Of a stretch of 64,000 nucleotides of DNA, positions 39,050 through 48,737 are shown one piece after another; the stretch's first letter is position 1, and every line of letters begins with the position of its first letter. The notes under the pieces were generated by a model, which was not told the origin of the DNA, ran no database searches, and worked only from the letters and a program-made list of their open reading frames with translations. The stretch is from Syntrophobacteraceae bacterium (lineage in GTDB: Bacteria > Desulfobacterota > Syntrophobacteria > Syntrophobacterales > Syntrophobacteraceae). The stretch lies in assembly GCA_025454175.1 (NCBI GenBank), contig JALOOX010000006.1:1-64000 (forward strand). The letters run 5' to 3'. Position numbers and translations under genes: made by a program.

Positions 39050-39225
39050 CGGCCATTGTCTCGACACTGAAATACGGGCGGGAAACCGAGATGGTCACCT
39101 GCCCGTGCTCCCCAAGCCGGCATTGACATCAGCACCACTGAAACGCCTCACCACACCATGGATGTACTCTGGCCCTGCTCCAGATCAGTCATTCCCTCCA
39201 CCCCCTTCAATTGGAGGTTTGCGTC

Positions 39226-40629
39226 ATGTTTGACAACCTCGATCCGGTCATCCTGGCCCGCATCCAGTTTGCCTTCACCGTGTCGTTTCACATCATTTTC
39301 CCGGCTTTCACCATAGGGCTCGCCAGCTGGCTGGCCGTGCTGGAGTGGCGATGGCTGGCGACGGGTAAATCCGTCTACGCCGAAGTTTACCGCATGTGGG
39401 TCAAGATCTTCGCGGTGACATTCGGCATGGGCGTGGTGTCGGGGGTGGTCCTGTCCTTTCAGTTCGGCACCAACTGGTCGGTGTTCTCGGACCGGGCCGG
39501 AAATGTGCTCGGGCCGCTTCTGGGCTACGAGGTGCTGACGGCGTTCTTTCTGGAAGCGTCCTTCCTCGGGGTGATGCTGTTCGGCTGGAACCGTGTCAGC
39601 CCCAGGATGCATTTTGCCTCGACCCTCATCGTGGCTTTCGGCACCCTCATCTCCGCGTTCTGGATCCTTTCGGCCAACAGCTGGATGCAGACGCCCCAGG
39701 GTTTTCAGGTCGGCAGCGACGGCATCCTTTATCCCACCAACTGGCTGCAGGTGATCTTCAACCCCTCGTTTCCCTACCGCTTCGTCCACATGGTCACGGC
39801 CGCCTACCTGACCACGGCCTTCGTTGTCGGCGGCATCGGTGCATACTACCTGTGGCGCGGCCTTTATCGGGAGCAGGCCCGCGTCATGTTGGGGATGGCC
39901 ATGATCATGGCGATACTTGTGGCGCCCATGCAACTGGTGGCCGGTGACCTGCACGGACTGAACACGCTGGAGCACCAGCCGGCCAAGGTGGCCGCCATGG
40001 AGGGGTTGTGGGAGACCCAGCGGGGCGCCCCGCTCCTGCTCTTCGGATGGCCGGATCAGCTCCAGGAAACCACCCGGTTCAGCATTGCCATCCCCAAGCT
40101 CTCCAGCTTCATTCTCACACACGACCTGGATGGCGAGGTGAAGGGACTGAAGGAATGGGTCGTGGACGATCGTCCACCGGTTTTGTGGGTGTTCTGGTCC
40201 TTTCGCATCATGGTGGGGATCGGCCTGTTCATGATCTTCACGGGAGTGGCGGCCCTGGTTCTCTATTTGAGAAACCGGCTGTTCGACACCAGGTGGTTTC
40301 AAATCTGGTGCATGGCCATGACTCCGGCCGGATTCGTGGCCGTTCTGGCCGGTTGGTTCGTGACGGAGATCGGCAGGCAGCCTTACATCATCCATGGGGT
40401 CATGCGGACGACGGAGGCGATCTCGCCCGTTTCGGGCGCTCCCATCGCCATGTCCCTTGCGGCCTTCGTCCTCACGTACGGGTTCGTCTTCGGAGCCGGG
40501 AGCTATTACATTCTCAGGCTCATCGGCAAGGGGCCCCCGGTCGAGGAGGATGCATACGGCTCTCACGGCGTGCACGAACCGCCCCTGGTCACGGATCTGG
40601 TTTCGGAAAAAGGAGGCCCCCATGTTTAG
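39226..40629 (+). CDS. cydA: Cytochrome bd ubiquinol oxidase subunit I (short Q-loop, CIO-like)
   Basis: RIQFAFTVSFHIIFPAFTIGLASWL; GWFVTEIGRQPYIIHGVMRT; 467 aa. Confidence 0.95.
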   Translation: MFDNLDPVILARIQFAFTVSFHIIFPAFTIGLASWLAVLEWRWLATGKSVYAEVYRMWVKIFAVTFGMGVVSGVVLSFQFGTNWSVFSDRAGNVLGPLLGYEVLTAFFLEASFLGVMLFGWNRVSPRMHFASTLIVAFGTLISAFWILSANSWMQTPQGFQVGSDGILYPTNWLQVIFNPSFPYRFVHMVTAAYLTTAFVVGGIGAYYLWRGLYREQARVMLGMAMIMAILVAPMQLVAGDLHGLNTLEHQPAKVAAMEGLWETQRGAPLLLFGWPDQLQETTRFSIAIPKLSSFILTHDLDGEVKGLKEWVVDDRPPVLWVFWSFRIMVGIGLFMIFTGVAALVLYLRNRLFDTRWFQIWCMAMTPAGFVAVLAGWFVTEIGRQPYIIHGVMRTTEAISPVSGAPIAMSLAAFVLTYGFVFGAGSYYILRLIGKGPPVEEDAYGSHGVHEPPLVTDLVSEKGGPHV

Positions 40630-41638
40630 CTTTGAAGGCTTCGTGGATTTGCCGCTGATCTGGTTCGGTCTGATCGCCACGGCGATGTTTCTCTACGTGC
40701 TCCTGGACGGCTTCGACCTGGGGGTGGGCATTCTGTTCCCGTTTTCGCCGTCGGATCAATGCCGGGACCGCATGATGAACTCCATAGCGCCGTTCTGGGA
40801 CGGGAACGAAACGTGGCTCGTGCTGGCCGGAGGCGGCCTTTTCGCGGCTTTTCCCCTGGCCTACGCCATCCTGATGCCGGCCTTCTACATCCCGGTCATC
40901 TTCATGCTGCTGGGGCTGGTCTTTCGAGGTGTGGCCTTCGAATTCCGATTCAAGGCCAACCGGTCCCGTCCTCTCTGGGACTATGCCTTCCACTTCGGGT
41001 CCCTGCTGGCTGCGTTCATGCAAGGCGTCCTCATCGGGGCGTTCGTGCAGGGGGTGAAGGTCGACGGGCGGAGCTTCGCCGGCTCGGCCTTCGACTGGCT
41101 GAACGCCTACAGCGTCATGACGGGGATGGCCCTCGTGTTCGGCTACGCTTTGCTGGGGGCCACCTGGCTCGTCATGAAGACCGACGGAATCACCCAGGAC
41201 TGGGCTCGGAAATGCGCAGGCTATGTCCTGGGCTACGTGGGCCTCTTCCTGGTCATCGTGAGCATCAGCATCCCCATGATGAACCCGGCTGTCCGGGCCC
41301 TGTGGTTCAGCATGCCGACTTTTGCCTACCTGGTGCCCATCCCGCTGGTGACGGCCACCTGTTTCGTCTTCATCTGGCGAGACCTGCACAAGGGGAGTGA
41401 GTATCGTCCTTTCTTGCTCAGCCTGGGGGTGTTCGCGACGGGGTACCTGGGGATAGGGATCAGCTTCTGGCCCTGGCTGGTGCCTTTCGAGATCACGTTT
41501 CGGCAGGCCGCCGCCGCGCCGCCCTCACAGTCGCTCCTGCTCGTCGGCACCGTCATCATGCTGCCGGTGGTGCTCACCTACACCGGTTTCTGCTACTACC
41601 TGTTCCGGGGGAAGGCCTCCCATGAAAGCGCCTACTAA
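40622..41638 (+). CDS. cydB: Cytochrome bd ubiquinol oxidase subunit II
   Basis: LLDGFDLGVGILFPF, WDGNETWLVLAGGGLFAAFPLAYA; 8-nt overlap with cydA. Confidence 0.95.
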   Translation: MFSFEGFVDLPLIWFGLIATAMFLYVLLDGFDLGVGILFPFSPSDQCRDRMMNSIAPFWDGNETWLVLAGGGLFAAFPLAYAILMPAFYIPVIFMLLGLVFRGVAFEFRFKANRSRPLWDYAFHFGSLLAAFMQGVLIGAFVQGVKVDGRSFAGSAFDWLNAYSVMTGMALVFGYALLGATWLVMKTDGITQDWARKCAGYVLGYVGLFLVIVSISIPMMNPAVRALWFSMPTFAYLVPIPLVTATCFVFIWRDLHKGSEYRPFLLSLGVFATGYLGIGISFWPWLVPFEITFRQAAAAPPSQSLLLVGTVIMLPVVLTYTGFCYYLFRGKASHESAY

Positions 41639-41741
41639 GAGGCAGCAGGAATGGCTCTGGTTCGGGGCGCTCTGGTGTGCCGGACTGCTGGGAGTCGCGC
41701 TCCTGGCCTTCGCGGTGCGAAGGGTGCTCTCCATCCCGTAG
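41622..41741 (+). CDS. 39-aa single-TM protein, CydX/DUF2474-like
   Basis: MKAPTKRQQEWLWFGALWCAGLLGVALLAFAVRRVLSIP*; overlaps the 3' end of cydB by 17 nt; not in the ORF track. Confidence 0.75.
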   Translation: MKAPTKRQQEWLWFGALWCAGLLGVALLAFAVRRVLSIP

Positions 41742-41783
41742 GGAGAAGCAGCCCGGCGGGCAGCCTGAACAATGGACGAGAAA

Positions 41784-41834
41784 TGGGGTCACACCTACAC
41801 ACTTGACAATGTGAAATGTGTAGGTGTGACCCCA
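41784..41834. repeat. 18-bp perfect inverted repeat with 15-nt loop (REP-like or bidirectional terminator)
   Basis: TGGGGTCACACCTACACA ... TGTGTAGGTGTGACCCCA read directly. Confidence 0.85.
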
Positions 41835-41892
41835 CGGATCCTTTATGCGGATAGGCATGTACCGGTTTTTCAGGATCAAGGGGAACTGAGTT

Positions 41893-42210
41893 ATGGCTTG
41901 GGTATATCTATTGTTGGCTGGTCTGTTTGAGATCGGCTGGCCAGTTGGCCTCAAGATAGCGCAGCAGGCTGAAACGAGAACAATCGGCATTGTCGTTGCC
42001 GTGGCGTTCATGGTGGTGAGTGGGCTGCTACTCTGGCTGGCGCAGAAACAAATCCCTATTGGCACCTCCTATGCTGTATGGACGGGTATTGGCGCTGCCG
42101 GAACTTTTCTTGTTGGGGTGCTCTTTTACGGTGATCCGACCAGTTTGGGCAGGTACATTGGCGTAGCGTTGATAGTGGGTGGCGTTGCCACATTGAAGTT
42201 GTCACATTAA
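41893..42210 (+). CDS. Small multidrug resistance (SMR) efflux protein, SugE/Gdx-like
   Basis: MAWVYLLLAGLFEIGWPVGLKIA, GTSYAVWTGIGAAGTFLVGVLFYGDP, IVGGVATLKLSH. Confidence 0.92.
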   Translation: MAWVYLLLAGLFEIGWPVGLKIAQQAETRTIGIVVAVAFMVVSGLLLWLAQKQIPIGTSYAVWTGIGAAGTFLVGVLFYGDPTSLGRYIGVALIVGGVATLKLSH

Positions 42211-42390
42211 TAACAGATGGCATCATTCAATTCTGGTCGTCAGAGGGTCTTCGAACGCATCAACCAGGCGGGCCAGCCGCTCGGCATGCTCGAGCATTGT
42301 GGTGGCGAGAACGTCTTGGCCCGATGGTGATGGGAAGCAAGGATTTTACTTGCGTGGACTCTTTGAGGACTTTCGCCGCACCCTGGAACG

Positions 42391-42600
42391 AGATGGAAGT
42401 CGATACGCCGCTATTGATGACATGACCCTTCTGGTAGAGGATACAGTCGCTGGCATCACGGAGGCCGTTCTGGTTGAGGACTGCCCCGACCATCACAACG
42501 GTCCCTGTGGCCTCGTACTGCGGAATGATAGTCAGAGCAAGCCCATTCATGTGGTCTGGGGAAAGCCGCAAGGAAAATCATCGCCCCTTCGGTGCCCAGG
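42391..42600 (+). pseudogene. Possible decayed DUF4258-like ORF
   Basis: RYAAIDDMTLLVEDTVAGITEAVLVEDCPDHHNGPCGLVLRNDSQSKPIHVVWGKPQGKSSP resembles DUF4258 patterns, but the ends look disrupted. Confidence 0.35.
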
Positions 42601-42753
42601 ATGCAAACGTTCGAGCGGAAATCCCTCCCTACCGGACGGGACTCCCGCCCCTTGGCTGGATTTTCATGCAAGGGAGCCTGGATGAAGATCCAGGTCGGGG
42701 TTCCGCTCAACTCCCCGTCCGGTGAGTAACCGAGATCGGGAATGCGAGGCAAA

Positions 42754-43230
42754 ATGACAAAGAAGAAACTGGCAATGATAATGGAATGGCTTCGGCCTGT
42801 CGGCATAGGGTTTGCGATTTTTTTCGCCCACTATTTTGGCCGTGATGCCATATCGTATTTTCATATTCTGGGGCCCTTCGTCGTTATGATCATGTCGGGC
42901 ACAGTTGCCTTGGAATCTTTGATATTGGGAGAAGTGGCCTCGGATAAAATTGGCTATGCACCCAATCGTGCTTATCAAATTCAATCGGGTCTGGCCAATG
43001 CTGCCACGGCCATGACAGCCTTGCTTGTTTATTTCATGGATTGGGGGCGATATGCGGATGCCACCATCGTTACTGTGATGTTGCTGTTCTTTACTTTCTC
43101 AGCGGCAAATCACGCCGCCACCGCTATCATGGAGAGAAACATGAAGCCTGTGAATTTGCTGCGTCCAGCCATGACGCTGCTATTGATTGGATTCCTGCTT
43201 CCCGCCATGATCAAAGCGTTGACCCAGTAA
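42754..43230 (+). CDS. Multi-pass membrane protein of unknown function
   Basis: 158-aa hydrophobic ORF with about 4-5 TM segments; less GC-rich than its surroundings. Confidence 0.6.
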   Translation: MTKKKLAMIMEWLRPVGIGFAIFFAHYFGRDAISYFHILGPFVVMIMSGTVALESLILGEVASDKIGYAPNRAYQIQSGLANAATAMTALLVYFMDWGRYADATIVTVMLLFFTFSAANHAATAIMERNMKPVNLLRPAMTLLLIGFLLPAMIKALTQ

Positions 43231-43441
43231 CATGACGTGCCGGTTGCATGGGAACAGAAATCTAACCAGTCAAATGTAGCTGATCCGCCAGTCCGCGGCA
43301 TTGAGGCAGAAAAGCACTGGCACATCTCCTTTCCCTGGGGAGCGAAGCGGGAGACCCCCGGAAATGGAAGCTCCAGGGGCCATGAGATTCCTCGCTGTCC
43401 CTCGACATCCAATTCTTCGGACACGCTTCCGGGGAGGCGCC

Positions 43442-43999
43442 TCATTTCAGGTAGACACTCTCCAGGTGATCCAGCATCCGGTGAAGCTCCTCGTGCCTGC
43501 CGACGCCGATCCTGTCGACCTCGATCCTCTCGAAGCCTGCGGATAGCTCGGCCTGTCCGGCCTCGGGAAGCTCCTTTTCGGCGATGGGAAACAAGACGTT
43601 GTCTTCCTTGTCAGTGTGTTGATCCAGGAGGCCGACATACCCTCGGGCCTCCCGGATGAAACCGGTCCCCGCAGCAGCGTCTCCAGCCTTGTATTCCGAA
43701 AGCCTGGACTTCATCTGCCGCACATACTCGCGTCCCCGCTCATGCTCTTCCAGCATCACGCCGATGGGGCCGCCCTCCTTCCTGACGCCCACGGCCTCCA
43801 GCGCGGGGAAGAGCAGCTGCTCCTCCTTGCCGTGGTGACATTGGTCCACGAATACGGAGAAAAATTCCAGCAGTTGATCGATGTGGCGTACATCGACCGC
43901 CCGGCCGGGCTGTTCCATCCTCCGGCAAAGGGTCTCGAGCACCCGGAGCGTCATCTTGACCGCCTGGTGCTCCATTTTCAGCTCGTCTATCGGGCCCAT
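43442..43999 (-). CDS. Hemerythrin HHE-domain protein
   Basis: LKMEHQAVK ... DQCHHGKEEQLLFPAL ... EEHERGREYV ... DQHTDKEDNVLFPIAE. Confidence 0.9.
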   Translation of the reverse strand: MGPIDELKMEHQAVKMTLRVLETLCRRMEQPGRAVDVRHIDQLLEFFSVFVDQCHHGKEEQLLFPALEAVGVRKEGGPIGVMLEEHERGREYVRQMKSRLSEYKAGDAAAGTGFIREARGYVGLLDQHTDKEDNVLFPIAEKELPEAGQAELSAGFERIEVDRIGVGRHEELHRMLDHLESVYLK

Positions 44000-44030
44000 T
44001 CGGCAAGCCTCCTCTTCTCTTCTTCCACAA

Positions 44031-44486
44031 TCAGCCTTCGCTCTCCGCCTCGTCCGCGCGGCACTCCGCCTCCAGCCGCGCCAGGCGCTGCCGGGTCGCT
44101 TTGTCGCGATTCCACCGTTCGGTCACGTCCCGGAGGATGGCGGCGATTCCTTCGAGGCGACCATCCCCGTCATGGAGCGGAACCAGGGTAAACTCCACGG
44201 AGATGCGGCTTCCATCTTTTCTCGAGGCGGGCACGGCCAGCAGATCCGACTCGTATCGGCTGGTGCCCGCCGCCATGACCTTGTGGTAGCCTTCCCAGTG
44301 GCGGCCTCTCAAGGATTCGGGGATGATGAGATCCAGGCTCTCCCCCAGGGCTTCGGACCGGGAGTAGCCGAACATGCGCTCGGCCCCGGTATTCCACAAC
44401 CGAATGAGACCCTCTCGGTCCGAGGCAATGATGGCGTCCCGGGCATTGTCCACGATTTTCCGGTACACCTGTTCATACCGTTCCAT
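44031..44486 (-). CDS. Single PAS/PAC-domain protein
   Basis: IVDNARDAIIASDREGLIRLWNTGAERMFGYSRSEALGESLDLIIPESLRGRHWEGY...ILRDVTERWNRD; starts directly after the norB stop. Confidence 0.85.
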   Translation of the reverse strand: MERYEQVYRKIVDNARDAIIASDREGLIRLWNTGAERMFGYSRSEALGESLDLIIPESLRGRHWEGYHKVMAAGTSRYESDLLAVPASRKDGSRISVEFTLVPLHDGDGRLEGIAAILRDVTERWNRDKATRQRLARLEAECRADEAESEG

Positions 44487-44488
44487 GA

Positions 44489-46765
44489 TCAAAGCTCCAC
44501 TCCCAGCCGCTGCCACACCGACTCCCCTTCCTTGATTTCGACGGCCTTGAGACGCGGGTAGGTCTTGAAGAGAAAAATGAGCAGCGGCGTCACGCCCAGC
44601 AGGATGATGATCAAATCCGGGATGACCCGGACCGTGCCGATGAACTGCACAAAAGGCTTCATGAAGAAGGACGCATCGCGGGCCACCCAGAAGCCTTCCT
44701 TGAAGCTCACCCAGGTCTGGAGCACACCCACCGGGAATAGGGTGCCCAGGGTCAGCAGCAGGAGCCCCACGTTGAAGCCGAAAAACGAGACCTGCAGCAG
44801 CCGGTCGTTCCAGTGATCCCGCTCCACCATACCCCGCCAGGAAAAGAGCAGGAGACCGATGGAGAGCATGCCGTAGACCCCGAAGAGGGCACCATGAGCG
44901 TGGTTCATGGTGAGGTAGGTTCCATGCTCGTAGTAGTTGATCAGCGGGAGATTGATGAGAAAGCCGAACACCCCCGCGCCCAGAAAATTCCAGAAGGACG
45001 AGGCCACCAGGAAGTACATGGGCCATTTGTATAGAAACTCCTTCCCCTGGCCCCGGATGGATTTGTACTCCAGGAGCCCCCGCACCACCAGGCCGAAGAG
45101 CGGGATGGGCTCCATGGACGAGAAGACCGAGCCGATTCCCAGCCAAAACGACGGTCCCCCGTACCAGAAGTAATGGTGAGCTGTCCCGAGGATGCCGCTC
45201 AGGAAGACGATGGCGGCCGTGAAATAGGCCACCATGAGGGCCGCCCGGGCCGATGCCAGGTTCATCACCACGAGGAGCAGCGAGATGATGGCGATTCCGA
45301 AGAACTCGAAGATGGACTCCACCCAGATGTGCACCACGAACCAGCGCCAGTAGTCGGCGATGGTGAGGTGCGAGCCGCGGCCGTAGAAGAGCCCGAACCC
45401 GAAAAAGGCCACCACGAGGACGGCGCTGAAAAGGTAAAAGAGGATGAGGGAGGTGAGCTCGTCCCGATGCTTGAGCCTGAGATGATGGGAAATGGGGCGG
45501 TACACGATGAGGAGCCAGGCGATGAGGCCGATGAAGAGAAGAATCTGCCAGAGGCGCCCCAGCTCGAGGAACTCCCAGCCCTGGTGCCCCAGCCAGAACC
45601 ACATGTCGCCCAGGTAGCCCTTGATGCCGGCGATCTCGCCCAGGAGACTGCCCACGGCCACGATGAGGATCGCCACGAAGAGGAGCTGCACCAGGAGCCC
45701 CTGGCGTTTGGGCTCGATGCCGCCCACGATGGGGGCCAGGTAAATGGCCGATCCCACCCAGGTGGTGGCGATCCAGAAGATGGCGAGCTGCAGGTGCCAG
45801 GTCTTGGCCCAGCTGTAGGGGATGAGCTCCGCCACATAGGGAGCCCAGAAGCTGGCCGGATGGATGGTGTAGTGGGCCAGGAGGCCGCCGAAGTTGGTCT
45901 GGAGGAGAAAGAGGAGAATAACCACCAGGAAGTACTTGGCGGCTTTCATCTGGCTGGGGGTGAGGGGCATGTCCACGAGCTTCTGGGCCAGGTCCGCTCC
46001 CCGGGTCGGGCCGTACCAGAGACCGAAGTAATGGATGCAGAAGATGAAAAGGCCCAGGACGACGAAAAGAGCGATGATGCCCCCGAGGGTCCAGAGGTAG
46101 ACGGCGAGGGTCGGCACATTGCCCACGGACCGGTCCGCGGGCCAGTTGTTCGTATAGGTGTAATCACTTCCGGGGCGGAGGGTGGAGGCGACCCAGGCGG
46201 TCCAGAAAAAAAACCGTCCGATCTGGAGGCGCTCTTCGGCTGTGGGGACCGTGCCCGGCAGGAACCCGTAAAGGAAATCCCCCGTGGTGAAAAGCCCGTC
46301 CCAGTGCTTCGTGACGGCCTCCAGGGCCTTCGTCTGGGCCGGGGTCAGGACCAGCTTGTCATTGGTCGCGTCATACCGATTGGTCCTGATTTCGTTCCTT
46401 GTCTTGAGAGCGACGATCTCCTGGTCCAGGGCGGTGAGCTCCCCGTAGGGCTTTCGGTATTCCCGAAGACTGATCTCCCGTCGGACCGCGTCGCCCAGCA
46501 GGTGCAGCGTGAAGGCGCTGAAGTCTGGCCCCCGCTGGGCGCCGTGTCCCCAGACGCTGCCGTGGTCCATGAGCCCGTATCGCTGGTAGACGTCCTGTCC
46601 CTTGAAGATGTCGTCCCTGGTGAAAAGTGCCTTTCCGGACGCATCCAGGACCTCTCCCGGGTAGGGCGGCACCTGGTCCTTGGCCAGGTGCCCACCCCCG
46701 AGAAGCAGGGCCAGGGATACTACAAAACTGAGAATGGCTGCCTTTCTGAGATTCTCGATGGACAT
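44489..46765 (-). CDS. norB: Quinol-dependent nitric oxide reductase (qNOR)
   Basis: 758 aa; GKALFTRDDIFKGQDVYQRYGLMDHGSVWGHGA; VVHIWVESIFEFF, GTAHHYFWYGGPSFWLGIGSVFSSMEPIPL, MNHAHGALFGVYGM. Confidence 0.94.
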   Translation of the reverse strand: MSIENLRKAAILSFVVSLALLLGGGHLAKDQVPPYPGEVLDASGKALFTRDDIFKGQDVYQRYGLMDHGSVWGHGAQRGPDFSAFTLHLLGDAVRREISLREYRKPYGELTALDQEIVALKTRNEIRTNRYDATNDKLVLTPAQTKALEAVTKHWDGLFTTGDFLYGFLPGTVPTAEERLQIGRFFFWTAWVASTLRPGSDYTYTNNWPADRSVGNVPTLAVYLWTLGGIIALFVVLGLFIFCIHYFGLWYGPTRGADLAQKLVDMPLTPSQMKAAKYFLVVILLFLLQTNFGGLLAHYTIHPASFWAPYVAELIPYSWAKTWHLQLAIFWIATTWVGSAIYLAPIVGGIEPKRQGLLVQLLFVAILIVAVGSLLGEIAGIKGYLGDMWFWLGHQGWEFLELGRLWQILLFIGLIAWLLIVYRPISHHLRLKHRDELTSLILFYLFSAVLVVAFFGFGLFYGRGSHLTIADYWRWFVVHIWVESIFEFFGIAIISLLLVVMNLASARAALMVAYFTAAIVFLSGILGTAHHYFWYGGPSFWLGIGSVFSSMEPIPLFGLVVRGLLEYKSIRGQGKEFLYKWPMYFLVASSFWNFLGAGVFGFLINLPLINYYEHGTYLTMNHAHGALFGVYGMLSIGLLLFSWRGMVERDHWNDRLLQVSFFGFNVGLLLLTLGTLFPVGVLQTWVSFKEGFWVARDASFFMKPFVQFIGTVRVIPDLIIILLGVTPLLIFLFKTYPRLKAVEIKEGESVWQRLGVEL

Positions 46766-46913
46766 GGCTTCCTCCTTCCTCCTGAGGATGTCCAGGTTCA
46801 CAACGGCGAGCCCTCGCGGGAGTGAACCGACGCGAAGCGGCAAAAGTCCTTGTCATCGAACCGGGATGGGGATGCGAAGGGGGAAATGGCGAGACCCCCC
46901 CTTCGCCGGTGAA

Positions 46914-48542
46914 TCAGCCGAGGATGGCTTTCAGGTCCTCATCGGGCGTGCTGATGGGCATGATGTTGAAATTCTTGACCAGCACGTCGAGGACATTGGG
47001 CGTCACGAAAGCCGGAAGCGAAGGCCCCAGCCGGATGTTTCTGATGCCGAGATGGAAGAGGGTGAGCAGGATGGCCACGGCTTTTTGTTCATACCAGGAG
47101 CATATGATCGAAAGGGGAAGATCGTTGACGCCGACGTTGAAGGCCTTGGCCAGGGCCACTGCGATCTGGATGGCCGAATAGGCGTCGTTGCACTGGCCCA
47201 CGTCCATGAGCCTTGGAAGGCCGTCGATGGTCCCGAGGTCCTTGTCGAAAAACCTGAACTTGCCACAGGCGAAGGTCAACACCACGCAGTCGCTCGGCAC
47301 CTTTTCCACGAATTCCGTGTAGTAGTTCCGGCCGGGCTTGGCCCCGTCGCAGCCGGCAACCACGAAGAAGTGGCGGATGGCCTTGCCCTTGACAGCCTCG
47401 ATCACCTTGTCGGCAACCCCCAGAACCGTGTTCCTGGCAAAACCGACCATGACTTCCTTGCCGTTGGAATCGTCGGTGAAGCCGGGGAGGCTCAGGGCCT
47501 TCTGAATGACGGAGGTGAAATCGCGGTTTCCGATATGGGGGACCCCCGGCCAGCCCACGATGCCCGACGTGAAGATGTTTTCCGCGTAGGCCCCCTGCGG
47601 GCGCTGGATGCAGTTGGTGGTCATGAGGATGGCGCCCGGAAACTGGCTGAATTCCTTGGCCTGGTTCTGCCAGGCCGTTCCGAAATGGCCAAAGAAGTGG
47701 GGATGCGCCTTGAGCTTCGGATAGCCGTGGGTGGGGAGCATCTCGCCGTGGGAGTAGATATCGATCCCCTTGCCCTCGGTCTGCTTGAGGAGCTCCTCGA
47801 GGTCTTTCAGGTCATGGCCCGAGACCAGGATGGCCTTGCCTTTGCGGTGCCCCAGGGGGACCTTCGTCGGAACCGGGTGCCCGTAGGCTCCCGTGTTGCC
47901 GGCATCCAGGAGCTCCATGGCCTTGAGGTTCACTTCGCCGCACTTGAGGGTCAGTCCCACCCAGTCGTTGAGCTCCAGGTCCTTGTTCATCATGGCCGCC
48001 AGGGCTTCATGAACGAAGGCGTAAACGGTATCGTCCTCCTGCCCCAGGATCTGGGCGTGGTCGGCGTAGGCGCTGATGCCTCGGAGACCGAAGAGCACCG
48101 TGTGCTGAAGGGAGAGGATATCCGGATTGACGGTGGGGTCCGACTTGAGGCCCACTTTTTCCCCCTGCGCCACCATGCCTTCGAGGGTCGATGCCGGGGT
48201 AAAGGTCGCGGTGTCCTCGGCGAAGTCCGCCTTGCCGCCGGCGGCTTTCACCCTGGACTTCAAATCGTCTCGAAGCTCGACGGCACGCCGGACAAAGGCT
48301 GCGATGTCGGCAGGATCGAAGTTCACGTTGGTGAGGGTCGAGAACATGGCCTCACAGGTGAATACATTGACCGCGCGATCGTTCACGCCGACCTTGCGCC
48401 CCTCCACCGCGAAAAGGGCGAGCCCCTTCATGGCGTGGGTCAGGAGATCCTGGAGGGCCGCAACGTCAGGCTGCTTGCCGCAAACGCCCATCTTATCGCA
48501 ACCCTGGCCCTTTGCCGTCTGTTCGCACTGGTAGCAAAACAT
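46914..48542 (-). CDS. hcp: Hybrid cluster protein / hydroxylamine reductase
   Basis: MFCYQCEQTAKGQGCDKMGVCGKQPDVAALQD; GVNDLPLSIICSWYEQKAVAILLTLFHLGIRNIRLGPSLPAF. Confidence 0.97.
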   Translation of the reverse strand: MFCYQCEQTAKGQGCDKMGVCGKQPDVAALQDLLTHAMKGLALFAVEGRKVGVNDRAVNVFTCEAMFSTLTNVNFDPADIAAFVRRAVELRDDLKSRVKAAGGKADFAEDTATFTPASTLEGMVAQGEKVGLKSDPTVNPDILSLQHTVLFGLRGISAYADHAQILGQEDDTVYAFVHEALAAMMNKDLELNDWVGLTLKCGEVNLKAMELLDAGNTGAYGHPVPTKVPLGHRKGKAILVSGHDLKDLEELLKQTEGKGIDIYSHGEMLPTHGYPKLKAHPHFFGHFGTAWQNQAKEFSQFPGAILMTTNCIQRPQGAYAENIFTSGIVGWPGVPHIGNRDFTSVIQKALSLPGFTDDSNGKEVMVGFARNTVLGVADKVIEAVKGKAIRHFFVVAGCDGAKPGRNYYTEFVEKVPSDCVVLTFACGKFRFFDKDLGTIDGLPRLMDVGQCNDAYSAIQIAVALAKAFNVGVNDLPLSIICSWYEQKAVAILLTLFHLGIRNIRLGPSLPAFVTPNVLDVLVKNFNIMPISTPDEDLKAILG

Positions 48543-48575
48543 CTTCTTGTCCTCTCTGGTTTGAGGTCCGGATTC

Positions 48576-48737
48576 CTATGGCAGTTTCACGAACTCGCTC
48601 TTGGGCGCCCCACAGGGGGGACAGACCCAGTCGTCGGGCAAGTCCTCGAAGGTCGTCCCGGGCGCGATCCCGTTTTCGGGGTCGCCCACCGCCGGGTCGT
48701 ACACATAGCCGCAGATGGTGCATTCATACTTGTCCAT
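48576..48737 (-). CDS. Rubredoxin
   Basis: [53 protein letters not shown]. Confidence 0.97.
   Translation of the reverse strand: MDKYECTICGYVYDPAVGDPENGIAPGTTFEDLPDDWVCPPCGAPKSEFVKLP

Noticed and set aside
44031-45602. 523-aa minus-strand ORF as a single fusion protein
   Set aside because: Only the last ~151 aa (PAS domain) are coherent; the upstream part is out-of-frame norB sequence, so the PAS gene starts at 44486.
44489-46765. qNOR homologue as an NO dismutase (Nod)
   Set aside because: The FeB-site motifs HIWVE and AHHYFW and the haem-ligand HAHGALFGVYGM are retained, consistent with ordinary NO reductase.
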